A stretch of 64,000 bases of DNA from Pseudomonas sp. GD04019. GTDB lineage: Bacteria > Pseudomonadota > Gammaproteobacteria > Pseudomonadales > Pseudomonadaceae. Made by a program: the position numbers and the translations under genes. The stretch covers positions 186,001 through 250,000 of the forward strand of contig NZ_JAOEEA010000001.1 of assembly GCF_029837695.1 (NCBI RefSeq), in the 5' to 3' direction. The notes beneath the pieces are model-generated. The model was not told the DNA's origin. It saw only the letters and a program-made list of their open reading frames with translations, and made no database searches. Each line of letters starts with the position of its first letter. Position 1 is the first letter of the stretch. Below are positions 10,366-18,930 of this stretch, piece after piece.

Positions 10366-11115
10366 ATGCCCAATCCCGCCCTCTCCGGCCCGCAATACCT
10401 GGGCCAAGGCCTGAAGCTGGTCCTCAGCCCCGGCCTGCGCCTGTTCGTGCTGCTGCCGCTGGCCGTCAACACCCTGCTGTTCATCGGCCTGATCGTGCTG
10501 GCCATGCAGCAGTTCGGTGTCTGGATGGACAGCCTGATGCCCAACCTGCCGGACTGGCTGAGCTTCCTCAGCTACGTGCTCACCCCGCTGTTCTTCCTGC
10601 TGGTGCTGGTGATCATGTTCTTCACCTTCACCCTGCTGGCCAACATCATCGCCGCGCCCTTCAACGGCTTCCTCGCCGAGAAGGTGGAAGTGGTGCTGCG
10701 TGGCCGCGACGACTTCCCGCCCTTCAGCTGGGCCGAGCTGATGGCCATGATGCCGCGCACCATCGGCCGCGAGATGCGCAAGCTGGCGTACTTCCTGCCG
10801 CGCGCCATTCCGCTGCTGATCCTCACCTTCGTGCCGGTGCTCAACCTGGTGGCCGCGCCGCTGTGGATACTGTTCGGCATCTGGATGATGGCGGTGCAGT
10901 ACATCGACTACCCGGCGGACAACAACAAGCTGGGCTGGAACGAGATGCTCGCCTGGCTGCGCGAGAAGCGCTGGCAGAGCCTGGGCTTCGGCGGCACGGT
11001 GTACCTGGCGCTGCTGATCCCCTTCGTCAACATCCTGGTAATGCCCTCCGCCGTGGCCGGCGCCACCCTGTTCTGGGTGCGTGAACGCGGCGAAACGGTG
11101 CCGGCGCCACAGTGA
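10366..11115 (+). CDS. cysZ: Sulfate transporter CysZ (EI24 family)
   Basis: A 249-residue inner-membrane protein of the CysZ/EI24 family, which moves sulfate into the cell for cysteine synthesis. Conserved features are the N-terminal [21 protein letters not shown], the central [19 protein letters not shown] and [16 protein letters not shown]. Several hydrophobic hairpins are visible. The length is typical. It lies 32 bases after the diguanylate cyclase on the same strand and may be co-transcribed. CGGAGC precedes the ATG. No cys-regulon site was recognised. Confidence 0.93.
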   Translation: MPNPALSGPQYLGQGLKLVLSPGLRLFVLLPLAVNTLLFIGLIVLAMQQFGVWMDSLMPNLPDWLSFLSYVLTPLFFLLVLVIMFFTFTLLANIIAAPFNGFLAEKVEVVLRGRDDFPPFSWAELMAMMPRTIGREMRKLAYFLPRAIPLLILTFVPVLNLVAAPLWILFGIWMMAVQYIDYPADNNKLGWNEMLAWLREKRWQSLGFGGTVYLALLIPFVNILVMPSAVAGATLFWVRERGETVPAPQ

Positions 11116-11357
11116 ACACTGGGCTGGCAAGTTTTCTGGCCAGGCGCTTGCGCCTTGGCGATGAGCCCCGCCCCTTGCGGGGCGGGCATCGCGAGCCAAC
11201 TAGTAGCCACTAGCCATCACCTACAGCCGCCGCAAAACTGTGCCGGACTGCTCTATCTCGATATCTTTACCGATGAAAGGGGCAGCGCTGCAGATATCCA
11301 ACTGCTATGGTCAGGCTTCCGCACACCACGCTGCACCAAAGCCAGGGGGGCCAATAG
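11116..11357. other. Intergenic region with GC-rich hairpins
   Basis: These 242 bases hold two hairpins and no convincing gene. AGGCGC-TT-GCGCCT is near 11142-11155, and CCCGCCCC / GGGGCGGG (11167-11174 and 11179-11186, TTGC loop) follows. Neither is followed by a T run, so a classical terminator for cysZ is not shown. The rest is unremarkable leader sequence of the DUF1652 gene. Confidence 0.45.
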
Positions 11358-11645
11358 ATGGGACAGTCGCTGACCAACATGGAGCTGTGCAGGAATGTCG
11401 AGAGCGCCTTCCTCCCGCTTCGCTGTGCATGCCGCATCCCGGATGGCCGCTTTATGACGATCCAGATCCTCGCCGAGGGTTCCGACAACGTGGAGCTCAC
11501 CGTGGTCGGCATCGATATCGGCAACCTGGGTGATGCCCAGCGGATCAACCAGTTGGTGAGCGATATCTGCTTCGACTACGAGCTGGCCAGAGACGGCGAC
11601 GACACCAGCCCGACCGGTTACAGCCCCAACCTGCTGCACCGCTGA
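11358..11645 (+). CDS. DUF1652 family protein
   Basis: A 95-residue small soluble protein. The pattern LxxMELCRNVESAFLPLRC, then CRIPDGRFMTIQIL, ELTVVGIDIGNL and INQLVSDICFDYE fits the Pseudomonas DUF1652 family, whose function is unknown. The ATG at 11358 is preceded by AGGGGGG at a good distance; a second in-frame ATG at 11379 is possible. It stands alone, with its own terminator at 11700-11730. Pseudomonas genomes usually carry several DUF1652 paralogues as orphan genes. Confidence 0.72.
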   Translation: MGQSLTNMELCRNVESAFLPLRCACRIPDGRFMTIQILAEGSDNVELTVVGIDIGNLGDAQRINQLVSDICFDYELARDGDDTSPTGYSPNLLHR

Positions 11646-11699
11646 TCTCCCGAGCCGGGCACGCCAGCCGCCGGCTGATCCCCTGACGAAAGTGTTACC

Positions 11700-11730
11700 G
11701 GCCGGTGCGGCCCTTCTGCACCGGCCTTTT
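11700..11730 (+). terminator. Rho-independent terminator after the DUF1652 gene
   Basis: A 9-bp perfect stem (GGCCGGTGC / GCACCGGCC) with a 9-base loop is followed by TTTTCATTTG. Confidence 0.88.
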
Positions 11731-11783
11731 CATTTGTGTTTCATGCCGCCGCCAGCGCCTGCCACGCGCCCTGTCACTACAAA

Positions 11784-11804
11784 GAGTGAGTCGGAAGATC
11801 ACTC
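11784..11804. promoter_or_regulatory. Candidate operator: inverted repeat upstream of DUF1302 copy A
   Basis: GAGTGA and TCACTC form a perfect 6-bp inverted repeat separated by 9 bases, located 74 bases before the start of the DUF1302 gene. Size and placement suit a dimeric regulator. There is no direct evidence of binding, and the similar gene at 57-59 kb lacks it. Confidence 0.35.
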
Positions 11805-11877
11805 CTTCATCCGTTACCCGCCCCGCGCCGATTGATTAGCTTGGCCGCCGATCAACCACCACACACAGGGGTAGCGC

Positions 11878-13782
11878 ATGACTACAACAACAAGGCGCGC
11901 GAGCTTCCGGCCGCATGCACTGGCAGCCGCGATCGCACTGGGTCTCTCGGGCGGCGCCCAGGCCGTGAGCTTCAACATCGGCGAGATCGAGGGCCAGCTC
12001 GACTCCTCCCTGTCCGTCGGGGCCAGCTGGTCCATGCGCGGCGCCGACCGCGACCTGATCGGCGCCAACAATGGCGGCGACGGCCTCGCCCAGACCACCG
12101 ACGACAGCCGGCAGAACTTCAAGAAGGGCGAGACCTTCTCGAAGATCTTCAAGGGCATCCACGACCTCGAACTGAAGTACGGCGACACCGGTGTGTTCGT
12201 GCGCGGCAAATACTGGTACGACTTCGAACTGAAGGACGAGCAGCGCCTGTTCAAGGACATCGACGACCACAACCGCAAGGAAGGCGCGCAATCCTCCGGC
12301 GCGCAACTGCTCGACGCCTTCGTCTACCACAACTACAGCATCGCCGATGAGCCGGGCTCGGTACGCCTGGGCAAGCAGGTGGTGAGCTGGGGCGAGAGCA
12401 CCTTCATCCAGAACAGCATCAACTCGATCAACCCGGTCGACGTCTCTGCCTTCCGCCGCCCCGGCGCAGAACTCAAGGAAGGCCTGATCCCGGTCAACAT
12501 GTTCTACGTCTCGCAGAGCCTGACCGACAACCTGTCCGCCGAGGCCTTCTACCAGCTGGAGTGGGACCAGACCGTCGTCGACAACTGCGGCACCTACTTC
12601 GCCCAGGTGGACATCATCGCCGACGGTTGCGACGACAACCTGCGCGTGCTGGCACCGCAATCGGTGATCGCCGCCGGCTTGCCGCTGCTGTCCGCGTTCA
12701 ACGTCGATGCCAACCAGGAAGGCGTGCTGGTACGCCGTGCCGGTGATCGCGACGCTCGCGACGACGGTCAGTGGGGCGCCGCGCTGCGCTATTTCTTCGA
12801 GCCGCTGGATACCGAGTTCGGCGCCTACTTCATGAACTATCACAGCCGCGCGCCGTTCTTCAGCATCGCCGCGGCCGACCAGGCCACCTACGACGCCGTG
12901 GGCGCCGTGCCCGTGCCAGCGCTGCGCGCCGTGGCCGCAGCCGCCAGCGCCAGCTACTTCCTGGAGTACCCGGAAGATATCCGCCTGTACGGCCTGAGCT
13001 TCTCCACCACCCTGCCCACCGGCACCGCCTGGCAGGGCGAGGTCAGCTACCGGCCCAACGCACCGGTGCAGCTGAACACCACCGACATCCTCTACTCCGG
13101 GCTGACGCCCCTGGCCGGCTTCAGCAACGTCTCCGTGCTGCAAGGCGTGCCGGGTCAGGACACCACCGGTTACCGGCGCAAGGAAATCACCCAGTTCCAG
13201 ACCACCTTCACCCACTTCTTCGATCAGGTCATGGGCGCCGAGCGCTTCACCCTGGTGGGCGAAATCGGCGTGGCCCACGTCGGCGGCCTGGAGAAATCTT
13301 CCGAGGCACGTTATGGCCGCGACCCGATCTTCGGCCCGGGCGAACTGTCGGGCGATCGCCCCAACACCGCGGGCCCGCTGTTCGGCGCCGGCATCTCCTC
13401 CGCCTGCGAGGCCCTCAACAAGGGCACCCTGAACAACGGTGCGGCGGCCGGTGCCTCGCCGGAAAACGTCAGCAAGTACTGCGGCGACGACGGCTTCGGC
13501 ACTAGCACTTCCTGGGGTTACCGCATGCGCGCCATCTGGGACTACAACGACGTGGTCGCCGGTATCAACCTGAAACCGAGCATCGCCTGGTCCCATGACG
13601 TCGACGGCTACGGCCCCAACGGCCTGTTCACCGAGGGCAGCAAGGCGGTCAGCCTGGGTCTGGATGCCGAGTACCAGAACACCTACACCGCCAGCTTCTC
13701 CTACACCGACTTCTTCGGCGGCGACTACAACACCTCGATCGATCGCGACTTCCTGGCCTTCAGCGTCGGCATGAGCTTCTGA
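11878..13782 (+). CDS. DUF1302 outer-membrane protein (module copy A)
   Basis: A 634-residue DUF1302 protein. It has a signal peptide ending AQA (27-29), then a long beta-rich body. Features include VSFNIGEIEGQLDSSLSVGASW, paired strands such as GVFVRGKYWYDFELKD, and a C-terminal phenylalanine typical of outer-membrane barrels (SVGMSF). Such proteins are predicted outer-membrane barrels, usually paired with DUF1329. I recall fitness and genetic data linking the pair to growth on hydrophobic or ester substrates in Pseudomonas, but no biochemical function is settled. It starts an operon with DUF1329 (29-base gap). A paralogue is at 57247-59151; the first 240 residues are nearly the same and the middle loops differ. 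GGGGTAG precedes the ATG. Confidence 0.9.
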   Translation: MTTTTRRASFRPHALAAAIALGLSGGAQAVSFNIGEIEGQLDSSLSVGASWSMRGADRDLIGANNGGDGLAQTTDDSRQNFKKGETFSKIFKGIHDLELKYGDTGVFVRGKYWYDFELKDEQRLFKDIDDHNRKEGAQSSGAQLLDAFVYHNYSIADEPGSVRLGKQVVSWGESTFIQNSINSINPVDVSAFRRPGAELKEGLIPVNMFYVSQSLTDNLSAEAFYQLEWDQTVVDNCGTYFAQVDIIADGCDDNLRVLAPQSVIAAGLPLLSAFNVDANQEGVLVRRAGDRDARDDGQWGAALRYFFEPLDTEFGAYFMNYHSRAPFFSIAAADQATYDAVGAVPVPALRAVAAAASASYFLEYPEDIRLYGLSFSTTLPTGTAWQGEVSYRPNAPVQLNTTDILYSGLTPLAGFSNVSVLQGVPGQDTTGYRRKEITQFQTTFTHFFDQVMGAERFTLVGEIGVAHVGGLEKSSEARYGRDPIFGPGELSGDRPNTAGPLFGAGISSACEALNKGTLNNGAAAGASPENVSKYCGDDGFGTSTSWGYRMRAIWDYNDVVAGINLKPSIAWSHDVDGYGPNGLFTEGSKAVSLGLDAEYQNTYTASFSYTDFFGGDYNTSIDRDFLAFSVGMSF

Positions 13783-13811
13783 GCCCCCTACAGAACAAGA
13801 AAGGTAAACAC

Positions 13812-15182
13812 ATGATGAAACGCACCCTCCTGCACACTGGCGCCCTGGCGCTGTCGCTGCTGGCCACCGGCGTGATGGCCAAGGTCTCCCCGGACGAGGC
13901 GGCCAAGCTGGGCACCAGCCTGACCCCGATCGGCGCCGAGAAGGCCGGCAACGCCGATGGCAGCATCCCCGAGTGGACCGGCGGCCTGCCGACCAACGCC
14001 GCCGCGGTGGACGCCAAGGGCTTCCTGGCCGACCCGTTCGCCAACGAGCAGCCGCTGCTGACCATCACCGCGGCCAACGCCGAGCAGTACCAGGACAAGC
14101 TGTCCGCCGGACAGCTGGCGATGTTCAAGCGCTACCCGGAGACCTACAAGATCCCGGTGTACCCGTCCCACCGCAGCGCCGCGCTGCCGGACGCGATCTA
14201 CGCCGCGATCAAGACCAGCGCGCTGAACACCGAGGGCATTGACGGCGGCAACGGCCTGTCCGGCTTCGCCGACAGCCGCTACTACGCCTTCCCGCTGCCG
14301 AAGAACGGCGTCGAGGTGGTGTGGAACCACAGCACCCGCTACCGCGGCGGCAACGTCAAGCGCTACATGACCCGCGTGCAGCCCCAGGCCAACGGCGCCT
14401 TCACCATGGTCCAGTTCACCGACGAGGTGTCCTACCCCAGCAACCTGCCGGACCTGGACAAGAGCAAGGCCGACAACATCCTGTTCTACTTCATCCAGAA
14501 CGTGACCGCCCCGGCGCGCCTGGCCGGTAACGTGCTGCTGGTCCACGAGACCATCGACCAGGTCAAGGAGCCGCGCATGGCCTGGCTCTACAACGCCGGC
14601 CAGCGCCGCGTGCGCCGTGCCCCGCAGGTGGCCTACGACGGCCCGGCCACCGCCGCCGACGGCCTGGCCACCTCGGACAACTACGACATGTTCAACGGCG
14701 CCCCGGACCGCTACACCTGGGAGCTGGTCGGCAAGAAGGAGATGTACATCCCCTACAACAGCTACAAGCTGGATTCGCCGAACCTGAAGTACGCCGACAT
14801 CCTCAAGGCCGGCCACATCAACCAGGACCTGACCCGCTACGAGCTGCACCGCGTGTGGGAAGTGGTGGCCAAGGTCAAGCCGGGCGAGCGTCACATCTAC
14901 TCCACCCGCCACATGTACTTCGACGAAGACACCTGGCAGCTGGCGCTGGTCGACCACTACGACGGTCGCGGCCAGCTGTGGCGCGTCGGCGAGGGTCACG
15001 CCCAGCAGTACTTCCACAAGCAGGTACCCGGCTATACCGCCGAAACCCTGTATGACCTGATCTCCGGCCGCTACTCGGTGCTCGGCCTGAAGAACGAGGA
15101 GAAACAGAGCTACGAGTTCGGCGCCAACGCCAAGGCCTCCAGCTACACCCCGGCGGCCCTGCGTCAGGCCGGCGTGCGCTGA
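13812..15182 (+). CDS. DUF1329 periplasmic/outer-membrane-associated protein (module copy A)
   Basis: A 456-residue exported protein of the DUF1329 family, which has a LolA/LolB-like fold prediction. The signal peptide ends near VMA (21-23). Mature hallmarks are KLGTSLTPIGAEKAGNADG, SIPEWTGGLP, and the region GQRRVRRAPQVAYDGPATAADGL. The function is unknown; constant pairing with DUF1302 suggests a shared envelope role, perhaps moving a hydrophobic ligand between barrel and periplasm (inference). It follows DUF1302 after 29 bases and ends at a terminator 31 bases downstream. The paralogue at 55847-57220 has the same size and a highly similar sequence. Confidence 0.9.
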   Translation: MMKRTLLHTGALALSLLATGVMAKVSPDEAAKLGTSLTPIGAEKAGNADGSIPEWTGGLPTNAAAVDAKGFLADPFANEQPLLTITAANAEQYQDKLSAGQLAMFKRYPETYKIPVYPSHRSAALPDAIYAAIKTSALNTEGIDGGNGLSGFADSRYYAFPLPKNGVEVVWNHSTRYRGGNVKRYMTRVQPQANGAFTMVQFTDEVSYPSNLPDLDKSKADNILFYFIQNVTAPARLAGNVLLVHETIDQVKEPRMAWLYNAGQRRVRRAPQVAYDGPATAADGLATSDNYDMFNGAPDRYTWELVGKKEMYIPYNSYKLDSPNLKYADILKAGHINQDLTRYELHRVWEVVAKVKPGERHIYSTRHMYFDEDTWQLALVDHYDGRGQLWRVGEGHAQQYFHKQVPGYTAETLYDLISGRYSVLGLKNEEKQSYEFGANAKASSYTPAALRQAGVR

Positions 15183-15213
15183 TCCCAGCAACACCACGCA
15201 ACTCCGTGATTTG

Positions 15214-15238
15214 GCGGCCCCTCGCGGGCCGCTTTTTT
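15214..15238 (+). terminator. Rho-independent terminator after DUF1329 copy A
   Basis: A 7-bp stem (GCGGCCC / GGGCCGC) with a 5-base loop is followed by six T. It separates the DUF1302-DUF1329 transcript from the regulator gene. Confidence 0.9.
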
Positions 15239-15278
15239 ATGCCCACGCATTTGCGTACTCCCGCCAGGCTCTGCAAGG

Positions 15279-17828
15279 ATGAATCACGCCAACCCGTATT
15301 CGAGTGAACCCATGGCCACGTTGTCCCAGGCCGATCTGCCCCGCCTGCCCCCCGGCCACCTGCCCCGCCCACGCCTGCGCGATGCGCTGCTGCAGGCCGA
15401 CTGCCGCCTGCGCCTGCTCTGCGCCCCGGCCGGCAGCGGCAAGAGCGTGCTGCTCGGCGAGTGCATGCGCCAGCGACCGAGCGACATCCAGCTCATTCAC
15501 CTCGACCTGCGCGGCCGCCCGCTCGGCGCCACCGATCTGCTGCGCCGCCTGGGCAGCGCACTCGGCCTGAGCGAGTCCAGCCTGGAAGCCACCGAAGATC
15601 ACCTGTACCAGCTGCAACAGCCGCTGTGGCTGCTGCTCGACGACTATCCGCGCAGCCCCGACGCGGCGCTGGACCAGACCCTCAACAGCCTGCTGCTCGC
15701 CACCCCGCCCCAGGTGTGCTGGTGGATCGCCAGCCGGCGCCGGCCCCAGCTGCAGCTGGCACGCCTGCTGCTGGACGGCGAGCTGTTCGAGCTGGGCAGC
15801 CGCGAGCTGGCCTTCTCCGAGAACGAGCTGGGCGAACTGCTGCAACGCGCCGGCCACCAATGGCCGCGCCCCGCCGTGCTGGAACTGCTGGAGCAGACCC
15901 AGGGCTGGTGCGCCGGCCTGCGCCTGCGCCTGCTCGGCAGCAAGCCCGGCCAGGCGCTGCCGGCCGACGGCGGCGGCCTGCTGCTGGACTACCTCAAGCG
16001 CGAGGTGCTGGACGAGCTGCCCGGCGACTGGCAGCTGGCCCTCTATACCCTGGCCCAGTTCCCCTCCTTCGACCACGAGCTGTGCGAGCAGCTGCTCGGC
16101 GTCGGCGAAGGCGCGCAGCTGTTGAAGCAGCTGTGCGAGTGCGGCCTGTTCATCGAGGCCGTGGATCAGGACGGTCGCCTGCTGCGCGTGCAGCCGGCGC
16201 TGGCGCCGGCACTGGCCGGCCAGCTGCCGAGCAGCATGGCCAAGGCCCTGTTCCGCAAGGCCTGCCAGTGGTACGTCGGGCGCGAGCAGATCACCCCGGC
16301 GCTGGAATACGCGCTCAAGGCCGGCCAGCCGGAGGTGGCAGCCAGCCTGATGCAACGCTACACCCAGGATCGCCTGCTGCAGGGCCGCGACCTGGCCCTG
16401 CTGCTGGAATGGCGCCGCGAATTGCCGTCAACCCTGCTCAGCAGCACGCCGCGCCTGGCCCTGCTCAATGCCTGGGCCCTGCTGCTCAGCGGTCGGCTGG
16501 AGGAAGGCGAGGAGTACCTGGCGGCACTGGGACGCTTCCTGCCGCAGACCAATGCGCTGCGCCAGCAGGAACTGATCGCCCAGTGGAAGGCCCTGGCCGG
16601 CAAGCTGGCGTTCCACCGCGGCGACGCCGAGCGGGCGCGGCCGCTGGTGGCCGAGGCCATCGTCGAACTGCCCGAGCGTTCCTGGAGCCAGCGGCTGCTG
16701 TGCTACCTGCTGCAGGTCGAGCAGGCGCTGGCCGAGGGCCATTTCGACCAGGCCCAGGAACTCAACCGGATGGCCATCAAGGAGGCCCGCGAGCATGGCA
16801 GCCTGGCCTTCGAGAGCCTGCTGGCCCTGGAGCACGCCAAGCTGCTGGATATCCGCGGCGAGCTGCTGCGCGCGGAAACCCTGCTCAGCCGCCTGTACAC
16901 CGAACTCACCGGCGCCTGGGGCAGCGAGGCCAGCCCCATGCGCGGCCGCACCCAGCTGTTGCGCGCCAGCCTGCTGCTGCAACGCGGGCGCTACCAGGAG
17001 GCCGAGACCGCCTTCACTTCCGGCCTGCGGGAATGCCAGGTGTGCGCCGACCCCGCCGCCGTCTGGGGCCACCTGGGCCTGGCCGAACTCAGCGCCCTGC
17101 ACGGCGACATCGCCGACGCCTTCGCCCGCATCGCCGATGCCGAGCGGCTGATGCAGTACAGCCATATCAGCACGCACCTGTACCAGGGCCTGCTGGTGCT
17201 GATCAAGGCGCGCCTGTGGCTCGGCCAGGGGCGCCACGCCCAAGCCGAGAAGGCCCTGCGCGGCCTGCTGGCCGAGGCGCCCAAGCTGCCGCCATTCGGC
17301 GCCCCGGAACTCAATCTGCGCCTGCAGCTGGCGCTGGCCCATGCGCAACTGGCCGGCGACCAGCTAAGTGAAGCCCTGGAAAGCCTGCAGGCCCTGCTCA
17401 AACAGGCCCTGGTCGAGGGCCGCCGGCCGCTGGCCTGCGAAATCGGTTTCAGCCTGGCCGAGGGCCTGCACGCCAGCAACAAGCAGAGCCAGGCGCGCCA
17501 GGCCCTGCTCGATGCGCTGGCGCTGGCCCGGCAGATGGGCCTGGCCAGCGTCGAGCGCGCCTTCGCCCAGCGCAACCCGGCGATGATGCGCTGGGTCGCC
17601 GAGAGCGCCGGCACCGACGACGGAGCGCCGAGCGCCCTGCTCAGCCGCCGCGAGCTGGACGTGCTCAAGCTGATCGCCCAGGGCTACTCCAACCAGCAGA
17701 TCGCCGAGAGCCTGTTCATCTCCCTGCACACGGTGAAGACCCACGCCCAGCGCATCAACTTCAAGCTCGGCGTGGAGCGTCGCACCCAGGCGGTGGCGCG
17801 GGCCAAGGAGCTGGGCCTGGCCGGCTAG
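15279..17828 (+). CDS. MalT/AlkS-type (LAL) LuxR family transcriptional activator, copy A
   Basis: An 849-residue large ATP-binding LuxR regulator. The Walker A motif APAGSGKS is at about residues 49-56 and LLLDDYP serves as a Walker B-like motif. A long TPR-like helical middle follows, and the last 65 residues form a LuxR helix-turn-helix (LSRRELDVLKLIAQGYSNQQIAESLFIS, then HTVKTHAQRINFKLGV). LAL activators respond to an inducer and ATP and activate catabolic operons. It lies directly behind DUF1302-DUF1329 copy A, the likely target. ATG at 15279 is used; ATG at 15312, with GAGTGA upstream, is an equally good start. The gene shares its final CTAG with the stop codon of the convergent AraC gene. 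Paralogue: 52999-55716. Confidence 0.9.
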   Translation: MNHANPYSSEPMATLSQADLPRLPPGHLPRPRLRDALLQADCRLRLLCAPAGSGKSVLLGECMRQRPSDIQLIHLDLRGRPLGATDLLRRLGSALGLSESSLEATEDHLYQLQQPLWLLLDDYPRSPDAALDQTLNSLLLATPPQVCWWIASRRRPQLQLARLLLDGELFELGSRELAFSENELGELLQRAGHQWPRPAVLELLEQTQGWCAGLRLRLLGSKPGQALPADGGGLLLDYLKREVLDELPGDWQLALYTLAQFPSFDHELCEQLLGVGEGAQLLKQLCECGLFIEAVDQDGRLLRVQPALAPALAGQLPSSMAKALFRKACQWYVGREQITPALEYALKAGQPEVAASLMQRYTQDRLLQGRDLALLLEWRRELPSTLLSSTPRLALLNAWALLLSGRLEEGEEYLAALGRFLPQTNALRQQELIAQWKALAGKLAFHRGDAERARPLVAEAIVELPERSWSQRLLCYLLQVEQALAEGHFDQAQELNRMAIKEAREHGSLAFESLLALEHAKLLDIRGELLRAETLLSRLYTELTGAWGSEASPMRGRTQLLRASLLLQRGRYQEAETAFTSGLRECQVCADPAAVWGHLGLAELSALHGDIADAFARIADAERLMQYSHISTHLYQGLLVLIKARLWLGQGRHAQAEKALRGLLAEAPKLPPFGAPELNLRLQLALAHAQLAGDQLSEALESLQALLKQALVEGRRPLACEIGFSLAEGLHASNKQSQARQALLDALALARQMGLASVERAFAQRNPAMMRWVAESAGTDDGAPSALLSRRELDVLKLIAQGYSNQQIAESLFISLHTVKTHAQRINFKLGVERRTQAVARAKELGLAG

Positions 17829-18835
17829 CCGCGGCGCTGTTCCAGCAACAGGCGGCGGCGCTCGCCCGGCGTCATGCCGAACCAGCGCCGGCAGCCGCGA
17901 TTGAACACGCTCTGCTCGCTGTAGCCGAGCATGCCGGCGATCTGCGACATAGGGATGTCGCGCTCGGCCAGGTAGAAATCGGCGCGCTCGCGGCGAATAC
18001 CCTCGACCAGCTCATCGAACCTGTGCCCCAGCTCGGCCAGCTGACGCTGCAGGCTGCGCTGGTGCAGGCCGAGCTGCTCGGCGATCAGCGGCAGGCGGCA
18101 CTGCTGGATCGGCAACAGGCGCAACACCAGACGGCGCACCTGCTCCAGCAGGTCGGAAGAACCCAGCAGGTGGATATGGCTGAGGTACTGCACCAGGGTG
18201 CGGTGCAGGGCCGGGTCCTGCCGTTCGATGCGCTGGCCCAGCTGGCGCTCGCTGATCACCAGCGCGTTGCGCGCCTGGCCCAGGTACACCTCGCTGGCGA
18301 AATAGCGCCGATAGCGCGCCTGGGGCAGCGGGCTGCCGCCGGACAGCAACACCACCTGGGCACTGAAGGTCGGGCCGCAAAGCAGCTTCATGGTGTTGTG
18401 CGCCACGCCCATGGCCAGTTCCGCCATCTGCCGCTGCGGCCCCGGCAGGCGCAACTCGATGACCAGGCTCGGCGCCCGCGGCTCGCTGAGGTCGAGATCG
18501 AGCTGGATGCCGGAGCTGTGGTAGCCGATGAAGCGCACGATCTCCGCCAGGGCCTGGCCGACGCTGGCCGAATTGCAGGCGATCAGCGCGATCGGGCCGA
18601 GCACGCTGAGGTGCTGGTACTCGGCCATGCGCAGGCCGAAGTCCGGGCAGTGCAGCTCGTCGGCCACCGTCTCCAGCAGCCCCACCAGAGAGCGGAACGG
18701 CACCCGCGCATCCTCGTCGTCGAGCAGTTCCGGGCGCACGCGAAAGCGCTCCAGGAAAGGCAGCGGGTCGTGGCCCAGCTGGCTGACCAGCTCGCGGAAG
18801 CCGCCGAAGGAGGTGGTTCTGATAAAGGGTTCCAT
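17825..18835 (-). CDS. AraC family transcriptional regulator (OruR/ArgR-type ligand domain)
   Basis: A 336-residue regulator. Residues 1-230 resemble the arabinose-binding-like domain found in OruR-type Pseudomonas regulators (DPLPFLERFRVRPELL, then CPDFGLRMAEYQHLSVLGPI). The C-terminal 100 residues carry the two AraC helix-turn-helix units (IAEQLGLHQRSLQRQLAE and MLGYSEQSVFNRGCRRWFGMTP). ATG at 18835 is taken as start; a TTG five codons earlier is possible, and neither has a strong Shine-Dalgarno. It is divergent from the GMC dehydrogenase / alkylsulfatase operon across 95 bases, so it most likely controls that operon. Confidence 0.9.
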   Translation of the reverse strand: MEPFIRTTSFGGFRELVSQLGHDPLPFLERFRVRPELLDDEDARVPFRSLVGLLETVADELHCPDFGLRMAEYQHLSVLGPIALIACNSASVGQALAEIVRFIGYHSSGIQLDLDLSEPRAPSLVIELRLPGPQRQMAELAMGVAHNTMKLLCGPTFSAQVVLLSGGSPLPQARYRRYFASEVYLGQARNALVISERQLGQRIERQDPALHRTLVQYLSHIHLLGSSDLLEQVRRLVLRLLPIQQCRLPLIAEQLGLHQRSLQRQLAELGHRFDELVEGIRRERADFYLAERDIPMSQIAGMLGYSEQSVFNRGCRRWFGMTPGERRRLLLEQRRG

Positions 18836-18930
18836 GTCGTCAAGAATCAAATATCAGTCGTCAAAGATCAATCTTAGCGCGTCGGTTCCACCAAGAATCC
18901 GAACATCCCTCCAGCACTTCGGAGCCCCTC

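Noticed and set aside
11137-11151. TGGCCAGGCGCTTGC resembles a sigma-54 -24/-12 promoter
   Set aside because: GG and GC spacing fits, but the bases also form part of a GC-rich palindrome and the next gene starts more than 200 bases away with no enhancer-binding regulator nearby.
11155-11373. A 72-codon frame before the DUF1652 gene
   Set aside because: It begins inside a GC hairpin, overlaps the DUF1652 start and has no Shine-Dalgarno or family resemblance.
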